Assembly: GCA_044223895.1 (NCBI GenBank)
Contig: JBGALL010000009.1
Span: 1-39,595 of the forward strand
DNA length: 39,595 bases
Direction: 5' to 3'
DNA from: CAKZSU01 sp044223895
Lineage (GTDB): Bacteria > Patescibacteriota > Microgenomatia > UBA10105 > UBA927
The position numbers and the translations under genes were made by a program. Of the stretch, positions 30,768-37,600 are shown piece after piece (positions within the stretch are counted from its first letter, which is position 1; the number at the start of each line of letters is the position of its first letter). The notes under the pieces were generated by a model. It worked only from the letters and a program-made list of their open reading frames with translations, did no database searches and had not been told where the DNA came from.

Positions 30768-32388
30768 ATGAAACACCGTGTGGCTTTGGGAATTTTTTTA
30801 TTCTGTTTAATACTCTCCATTATTCTTGCGCCGATGATTTCTGTGTCGTGGGATGAACCAGACAATATTTTTGCAGCCGGAGTATATATTAAGTATTTTC
30901 AACAGGGGATGGATCCATCGATTCTAACCTCTCGAGATTCCTCAGCCTCCTATTTCCAAAATAAGATTTTTACTCAGGAACCTTCTCTCAATCGATATCC
31001 ACCAGTCCCTTTATATATAGGCGGGGTATTGGTACTGATGGCAGAAAAAATATATGGAACATTGTCTGCTACACAAATCATAACCATATTTCATATAGCT
31101 AGTGGGTTGTTCTGGTCTATGTTGGCTGTAGGGGTATTTTATTTTGCGGATCTCTTTGGTTTTCCTTTATTTATAGCTTTTTTAAGTGCTTTCTTAGTAA
31201 CGTTTCATCCAACAATATTCGGTTATGGTTTATCGACCATAAAAGATAGTGCTCAGGTAAGTCTATTTGTTCTCAGTCTTTTGTGCTTAGTAAAGTTCTC
31301 CCATCAAGGTAAAAAAAGATATTTCTTCTTTGGCACTCTGGTATGGGGAGCTGCTATGGCAACAAAAATTAATGCAATATATGTACCAATTATCTGGACT
31401 GGATGGTGTCTGCTCGAACAATTTTTTCAAAGTCTCCGTACTCATACGTTTCCTGTAGGGAAATTTCTCAAGATTATTAGAAATACCATCCTCCTCGTCA
31501 CCGGTGGAGGAGTAGTCATGTTTATTCTCTGGCCGTATTTGTGGGCAGCACCAGTACAACGCTTTGGTGAAGTTCTTAGCTATTTTACTACGGTGGGGAC
31601 AGGCTACAAAGTTTTTTGGAATGGAGATATCTATATGGCTGGGACAGGGATACCACTTCCTTGGTATCCAATTCTTCACATTCTCCTAGGAACACCTATT
31701 CCGCTTCTTCTGATGATCTGTATTGGTATTATCACTATAGTTCTCTCATTGCTAATGAGACTAAAAAAAGTTGTTTCGACAAAATGGATTCTATTAGTTT
31801 TCCTGTGGATAGCTATTCCACTGATACGAACCTTAAGTCCCCATGCTGCGTTTTATGATGGCATGAGGCATTTTTTGGAAGTTATTCCAGGTTTCCTACT
31901 ATTAATCCCTTGGGGTATTCATCCCTTAACAAAAATGTTAACTGTTAGGTTAGGAAATGAACAAAAAACAAGATTCCTTATTGGGCTTCCTTTCCTTATA
32001 TATATACCAATTCTATTGATTCATTTTTTTCCCTATAGTTACGGGTACGTTAATGCATTCGTAAGACATCCAAATACGGTTGTTGAACGAGATTTTGCTT
32101 GCTGGGCTATCTATAGCTGAAGCAATTCAAATTGCTCATACCTATCGTCCTCAACCAAGCAGAATATTTGTTCCTATAGGTGGTCATCTATCCTGGTATT
32201 ATCTAAATCCCGATGATACCTATGTGTATACAATCTATGATTCTGACATTCTCGTATTGTTAAACAAGCCTACACACGTCAGAAAGACCGAATTTGATAC
32301 ACAAGTATCCGGAATGTTTGATTTAAAATCGACTATAAAACGAGGGAATGACGAATTTGCGTGGATATATGTGAAAAGAAATGATTAA
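30768..32388 (+). pseudogene. GT-C (ArnT/PMT-like, GT39-type) membrane glycosyltransferase, frameshifted near 32096
   Basis: The first frame (30768-32120) encodes a polytopic membrane protein. The first helix is residues 5-24, followed by the WDEP motif (D29, E30) where GT-C enzymes place their catalytic acid. HPTIFGYGLSTIKDS (147-161) and MATKINA are also typical of PMT_2-family proteins that move sugar from a polyprenyl-phosphate donor on the outer face of the membrane. The normal soluble end (LAGLSIAEAIQIAHTY onward) is in the next frame and runs to 32388. Breaking at 32096 and restoring two bases (TG) gives ERDF-W-LAGLSIAEA, the conserved D-[YF]-W of the family, and a protein of about 540 aa, a normal length. 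The cause is either a real 2-bp loss or an assembly error. The first frame ends in only 7 aberrant residues. Adjacent Thr-rich surface proteins are possible acceptors, which is inference. Confidence 0.8.
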
Positions 32389-32568
32389 TCAACACTAAAT
32401 TTCTAGAAGACTACTGTTGTCCTTCACTTGCATCGTTAAAATCTTTTTATCAACCGAAGAGAGTTCATCCAGCTTTAAGGAAATTAATCGTATTTAATTA
32501 TATTTCTATATATATTGATATATTTAAATTGGTGAATTGTGAAATTATCAAAGCCTGTAGTTGTATTT

Positions 32569-32639
32569 CATGGCGAAAGGTATCCGTGCAATATACTAAT
32601 GTACAAACCTGCGGTAAAAGCAAAAACTGCCTCTTGCAT
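32569..32639 (+). ncRNA. Candidate structured leader of the cohesin-domain gene
   Basis: GTGCAA (32586-32591) can pair with TTGCAT (32634-32639), closing over an inner hairpin GCGGT/ACTGC (32611-32615 with 32626-32630, 10-nt loop). Alternatively CATGG (32569-32573) pairs with CCGTG (32584-32588) around a GAAA-containing loop. The two foldings overlap and exclude each other, as in a switch. The sequence does not match any riboswitch consensus I can recall, so this is only a structural suggestion. Confidence 0.2.
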
Positions 32640-32671
32640 TTTGGTCCTGTAATAGATGCATAATAGAAGAT

Positions 32672-32687
32672 GCGGGAATATTTCCGC
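32672..32687. repeat. 16-bp palindrome over the translation-initiation region of the cohesin gene
   Basis: GCGGGAATATTTCCGC is self-complementary apart from one G/T mismatch that becomes a G-U pair in RNA. It ends 8 nt before the ATG at 32696, where a Shine-Dalgarno site should be. It could be a repressor operator or cruciform. No clear ribosome-binding site is present otherwise. Confidence 0.4.
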
Positions 32688-32695
32688 GTGTATTC

Positions 32696-33979
32696 ATGAA
32701 TCAAAAATATCTTGCCCTCGGTTCTGTTGGACTTCTATTCTTTGCTCTTGTGGCATTTTTGGGGGTATTCTTCTTTAGTAAGTTTGAAATTCGTCAAAAG
32801 GCTGCAACGACTGCTAGTATTTCGATGAACCCTTCTACTCAGACATATGCTGTTGGCGATCAATTCACTATAGACTTGATGCTGGATGCCAATGGCCTTC
32901 CTATTAATTACGCTATTTATGATGTGTCCTTTGATCCAAATTTGTTTGATCTTGTCAGTGTTACCCCAAACACTGCCAGGTTGCCACGGATCATACAGGC
33001 TTTACAAGTAAGTAATGGTAGATTTGGTATAGAACTTGCAACGCCAGTAACTGGTCCTGCATTAACTGGTCCTGGAGTTGCCGCTACTGCAACATTTAGA
33101 GTAAAGGCACCATCAGCTACGGATGCAGTATTTAGTTATGGACCTTTAAATTATATTGGTACTTTTGACCCGGCTGGTGAAAGTGCTTCAAATCTGTTGG
33201 GTACCAAAAGTGGTGCGACTGTTACTATATCGAATGCTACCGGTAATAATTGTTTAATTGAATTTGATTTAACTCTTCCAACACCGACACCAACCAACAC
33301 GCCTATACCTACTGCTACACCAACCAATACACCAACAGCAACGCCAACGCGTACACCAACACCGACACCAACCAACACGCCAACACCAACCCGTACACCA
33401 ACACCGACACCAACCAATACGCCTATACCTACAGCGACGCCAACCAATACACCAACTGCTACCCCAACTCGTACGCCGACGCCTACACCGACGAATACAC
33501 CGATACCAACTAACACGCCAACGCCAACCACGACGCCTGTACCACCAACAGCCACGCCTACAAATACACCTATACCAACTCAGACACCAACGCCGGTACC
33601 TACAAATACACCGACACCAACTCGTACACCAACACCGACACCAACCAACACACCTGTGCCATCTGCTACACCAACCAGTACCTTGACGCCGACTCCAGTC
33701 ATCGGTCCACAGTGTCTGGCGATCAAGATCTATCGTGATGGACAGTATCTACCTGATCCACGAGTAGTCCAGCCAGGTCAAACTATTCAGATCGCTGTAG
33801 CAGCCGGTCCATTTGCTGACAAAGCCCGAGTCTGGATCAACAATCAAGGACCATATGAATTTAGTGACAAGAATGCCAACAACGAATTTGTCTATACCTA
33901 TACTGTTCCGACTACAGCAACATCCTTATCTATCAGGGCTGAAATTTTTGCAAACGGAGTTTGGCAGATTAATCAGTAA
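32696..33979 (+). CDS. Membrane-anchored cohesin-domain protein with long Pro/Thr linker and C-terminal beta domain
   Basis: 427 aa. A single N-terminal membrane helix (residues about 7-29) precedes a cohesin-like beta-sandwich (about 38-178). This domain starts ISMNPSTQTYAVGDQFTIDL and continues with DVSFDPNLFDLVSV and VAATATFRV, the usual strand pattern of cohesin-like domains. A Pro/Thr linker of about 140 residues follows (195-335). The C-terminal domain (about 343-427) is probably Ig-like, with PGQTIQIAVAAGPFADKARVWI. The N-terminus should be cytoplasmic-side and the rest exported. Cohesins bind dockerins or act as generic surface adhesion modules; the partner is unknown here. The stop lies 5 bp from the convergent HD gene, with no terminator between them. 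The start ATG is the first in frame. Confidence 0.85.
   Translation: MNQKYLALGSVGLLFFALVAFLGVFFFSKFEIRQKAATTASISMNPSTQTYAVGDQFTIDLMLDANGLPINYAIYDVSFDPNLFDLVSVTPNTARLPRIIQALQVSNGRFGIELATPVTGPALTGPGVAATATFRVKAPSATDAVFSYGPLNYIGTFDPAGESASNLLGTKSGATVTISNATGNNCLIEFDLTLPTPTPTNTPIPTATPTNTPTATPTRTPTPTPTNTPTPTRTPTPTPTNTPIPTATPTNTPTATPTRTPTPTPTNTPIPTNTPTPTTTPVPPTATPTNTPIPTQTPTPVPTNTPTPTRTPTPTPTNTPVPSATPTSTLTPTPVIGPQCLAIKIYRDGQYLPDPRVVQPGQTIQIAVAAGPFADKARVWINNQGPYEFSDKNANNEFVYTYTVPTTATSLSIRAEIFANGVWQINQ
33277..33699 (+). repeat. Pro/Thr-rich low-complexity linker coding repeat
   Basis: About 140 codons alternate Thr-Pro with Asn, Arg, Ala, Ile and Val (TPTPTNTP, TPTRTP, IPTATPTNTP). A larger block of about 40 codons (from about 33289) recurs from about 33409 with the same amino-acid order but many synonymous changes. 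The linker is probably extended and may be O-glycosylated on Thr. Confidence 0.85.
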
Positions 33980-33984
33980 GTAAT

Positions 33985-34650
33985 TTATTTAACAGACTTA
34001 ATACTTCTATATTTCTTAGTTATCTCATCTGTTTGATCATGTAATCCGGGGATAGATGATACATCTGCTAAGACAATTCGGTAGTGAATTTCTTGGTCAT
34101 GGTGACTGGGAAAATACGCCACTAGGATATCTTTTCCTTTCTTTGGTTCAGCGTTCATTCTGGTGATTTCTCCCAGTACGTCATGAAAGCGGACGTGTCT
34201 ATAAATTCTCGACACAAGATCGGAATTAATATTCATTTTTTGAAGATATTCATGTTGGGTAATATATAATTTTGAAATGAATGCGTGATCGGTTGATAAA
34301 GGGTCGTAGACTTTTCCAACATCATGAAATAAATGAGCGGTCCTGGTAATGATTTTATCTTCTAATGATAGTCCTGTTGTATTCAAACACAGTAAACCCC
34401 GTAGGGTATGTTGGGTTGGATCGTACGGCTGATGAACCTCTGCTTGTTGTAGCCCTCGCATCTCACGAAAGACATTTGGTAGGAGAGATAGATTGCAAAA
34501 CAAAGCGTAATGAAATTCCGAATCACTAAGGTCGTCAGAAAAAAGTAATCCCAGTGAAACTAAATCAACTGTTTCCTGCTGCTTGTCTTTGTTTGATATG
34601 TTTCTATATATATTGTCTGGTATTGAGCCGAAAAAGCGCGAATATTCCAT
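33985..34650 (-). CDS. HD-domain phosphohydrolase-like protein
   Basis: 221 aa. The metal-binding pattern of the HD superfamily is present in order: H81 (TQHTLRG), H109-D110 (HLFHDVGK), H122 (DHAFISK), H152/H156 (RHVRFHD) and D196 (VLADVSS). The closest feel is to the HD domains of CCA-adding enzymes and related nucleotide or phosphate hydrolases, but no nucleotidyltransferase domain is present. The substrate cannot be told. The ATG at 34650 lies 8 nt after the stop of the collagen-like gene on the same strand, so the two are probably co-transcribed. The gene is cytoplasmic, with no signal sequence. It is an odd partner for a surface fibre unless it serves signalling or nucleotide metabolism. 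Confidence 0.8.
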   Translation of the reverse strand: MEYSRFFGSIPDNIYRNISNKDKQQETVDLVSLGLLFSDDLSDSEFHYALFCNLSLLPNVFREMRGLQQAEVHQPYDPTQHTLRGLLCLNTTGLSLEDKIITRTAHLFHDVGKVYDPLSTDHAFISKLYITQHEYLQKMNINSDLVSRIYRHVRFHDVLGEITRMNAEPKKGKDILVAYFPSHHDQEIHYRIVLADVSSIPGLHDQTDEITKKYRSIKSVK

Positions 34651-34658
34651 GACCCGTA

Positions 34659-37600
34659 TTATTCCCTTTGAACTATGAACCAGTCAAATGGTATAGCACT
34701 TGAGGTTGCCTCTGATACCGCTACGGTGAACTTGCCAAACTCTTTCTTTATAACTGAGAGGATTCTATCTGTTTGAATATTAGGTGTAATAAATATTAAG
34801 CTACTCGATGAAGCCGCGGTTGTTTCAATATCCATTGATTTGGCATAGGCAGACATAGTAGCTGATCCTGCATTTGATGTGCCTAATACTTTAATCGAGG
34901 TTGTCTCAATACCTTGGCTACGTATTGCACCAGAAGCCGTGGTGTTTCCAGCCATATCAACAGCTAATGCTCCATGATTAAACTTGAGTACTCCTGATAG
35001 AGCAGTGATACCATCTGAGTTGAGTAAGAGGTCACCATCCAAAACTACTTGGCCAGCTATAGAAACATCAGCCAGAGAGGTCAATCCTGTAACTGTTAAG
35101 GTGTCATAGGTCATACCTCCAGATACTGAGGCAGCAAAAGGATCAAATGATAATGCATTTAAGAGTGATGATAAGCTTGCACTTGAAGTAGCTAGATTGC
35201 CTGATCCAGAGCCTTCTAATGATCCAAACAGGGTAGAGAAGAGGGTCTCAATCTTATCTAGCCTTTGCGTAGCATTCGCTAATCCTGCAGCAGTTGTTGC
35301 TACTTTGTCATCGACTGATGCAGTTGGGGTAGCTTCTTCAGTATAGATATTTAGTTTCTCTGTTAATTGTTTGATTTCATCACTTAATGTAGCCACATTT
35401 TTCTGAGTGAGATCAAGTGTATCTAATGTATCGATAGATTGATTGGTGAGAGCCTGGAGAGCCTCGGCCATACTTCCCGTTAAATTACCTTGTGAATCAA
35501 AGGTTAACTTTCCTGTTGGATCTGCCCAAACATTAGAAATATACACCATTATCGTTCCTTGACCTTTCCAATCTTCCAAGGCGCGACCGATCATAAAACC
35601 AGGAGAATTCGCCCGTCTTGAAAAACCACTATGGTCTGAAAATGTGAGGAAGTCTCCATATTTAATTGGATCTGACGTGCCGTCAATCTTTACAGGTACT
35701 TGTCCTAAGAGTCCAACGATTACTTTATTTTTCCCATCAGTTCCACCAAGAACACCTGGATATTCCGAGACAATACCTAAGTATCTGCTCTTATCTACTG
35801 ATCCATTACAGGCACGTATACCGGTAATTCCCTGACAAACAAGAGTTCCAGGTAAAAGAATGCTATTCGGATCATCTTTTTCAAAATACTCAGCAAAGTC
35901 GATACCACTGGTTTGATAGGTGACACCACCTGAGGATGTAGGATTAGCTTTAATTACACCCATCTTTTTCCCTGCACCGTTGAGGAAGGTTACGAATTCG
36001 TTTGTTGCTGTACCTACTCCTAGATATCCTAATTTTATTGCTAAACCATCTGCATCTGGACCAGCTGCGATGTTTTCTATCATAGCTGTAGCTGTGGCTG
36101 CGGCGAATTCGCTTACACTAAATTTAAGATTCGCACTACCAGTAGACTCGCCGCTAAGTGTATAGCCAGAAATACCATGATTGAGATAAATAATTCCTGA
36201 GTTGAAGGTATCAAGTTCCAAATTATTACTTTCGAAAGTCTCACCAGCTTGTATATATAAAGGAGCACTCGATTTAATATAACTGGCTACTTGATTCGTA
36301 AATTGCAAATCATAGGCCATCGAAACATCTCCAGCAGCAGTGAAAGCATGGGGGAGAGCGCTGGTAATAGCTGTTTCTGATACTGAGAATAATGATGATC
36401 CAGCATCAGTTATATTCAAAATATTTCCAGCATTTCCATTGGCGCCTATATTAATCTTAAAAATATCCCCAGTAGCTGTTGTCGCACTTCCTGGTGACCA
36501 ATCAATCAAACCTAAGTTACCCGTAGTTAATCCTGTTGAGGTAGAGGAGAGTGATAATCCAGTACCACTGGTCAAATTATTTGCATAAATATTAAATGCA
36601 TTTGTTGTTGTCGTACCATTACTCGCAAATGAGAAAGAAGTTCTTTGTTGAGCACTGCTAGTTGCTGTTATAGAACCATCAGCTCCGATAGTTACTCTAG
36701 AAATTCCCGAGTTAGATGCTGTAAAGATATCTTGATTGCCAGTTTCATTGAATACTGTAAGGGCTTTCCCTTTTTCTTGACCACTAATAGTAAATCCAGA
36801 TTGGGCAACATTTTGAGTACCATTCAAATGAATAAAGGCACTAGCAGTTGAGGTTCCACCTAAGGCAATACTTCGATCAGCCGCAGGGTAGGGGTAGATA
36901 AGATTATTGGTTTGATTAAATAATACTTCGCCACTTGGACTAGAAGCTCCACCATTCCCTGTAGGACCCGTGGCTCCGGTAGGACCGCCATTACCTGTTG
37001 CTCCGGTAGTTCCGGTAAATCCAGTTGGACCGGCACTTCCAGTAGCTCCAGTATTCCCGGTAGGACCATTTGTACCAGTAGCACCTGTAGATCCTGTTGG
37101 GCCGTTGGTGCCGGTAGCACCTGTAGAACCTGTTGGCCCAGCATTACCTGTCGCGCCTGTTGAACCTGTAAATCCTGTAGGTCCTGCAGAACCAGTCGCA
37201 CCTGTAGAACCTGTAGGACCATTGGTGCCAGTAGCACCCGTTGAACCTGTAGGCCCATTTGCACCAGTGGCACCAGTTGAACCAGTTCTTCCTGTAGGAC
37301 CGTTTGCTCCAGTAGCTCCTGTTGTTCCCGTATTTCCTGTAGGACCATTTGCACCAGTAACACCTGTAGAACCTGTAGGTCCTGCAGAACCAGTTGCACC
37401 TGTTGACCCGGTAAATCCAGTTGGACCATTTGCACCTGCAGCTCCTGTGCCTCCAGAAGCACCCGTAGCACCAGTTGGACCATTTGCACCTGTTGTACCT
37501 GTTGATCCAGTAAATCCAGTCGGACCATTTGCTCCAGTAGCACCTGTCGAACCTGTAGGCCCATTTGTTCCCGTGGCACCGGTTGAACCTGTTCTTCCCG

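Larger units (their letters stand above)
32389..32695. other. Non-coding region upstream of the cohesin gene
   Basis: This 307-bp gap holds an AT-rich tract (about 32485-32530), then a more GC-balanced stretch with complementary segments (32569-32639), a weak -10-like CATAAT (32659-32664), and a 16-bp palindrome ending 8 bp before the next ATG. No strong terminator hairpin with a U-tract is visible after the glycosyltransferase. A 68-codon minus-strand frame here has no coding features. Confidence 0.6.

Noticed and set aside
32540..32600. Resemblance to a cyclic-di-GMP-I riboswitch (AAAGCC ... ATGGC..AAGGT..CCG)
   Set aside because: The upstream GG-ACGC core and the first helix of that class are missing, so the match is only to short fragments.
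32498..32704. A 68-codon minus-strand frame between the glycosyltransferase and the cohesin gene
   Set aside because: It overlaps the cohesin start region, has no recognisable domain and no supporting start signal. Its composition reflects AT-rich non-coding DNA.
33151..33555. A 134-codon minus-strand Val/Gly-rich frame over the Pro/Thr linker
   Set aside because: Antisense image of the Pro/Thr codons; low complexity throughout and no start signal.
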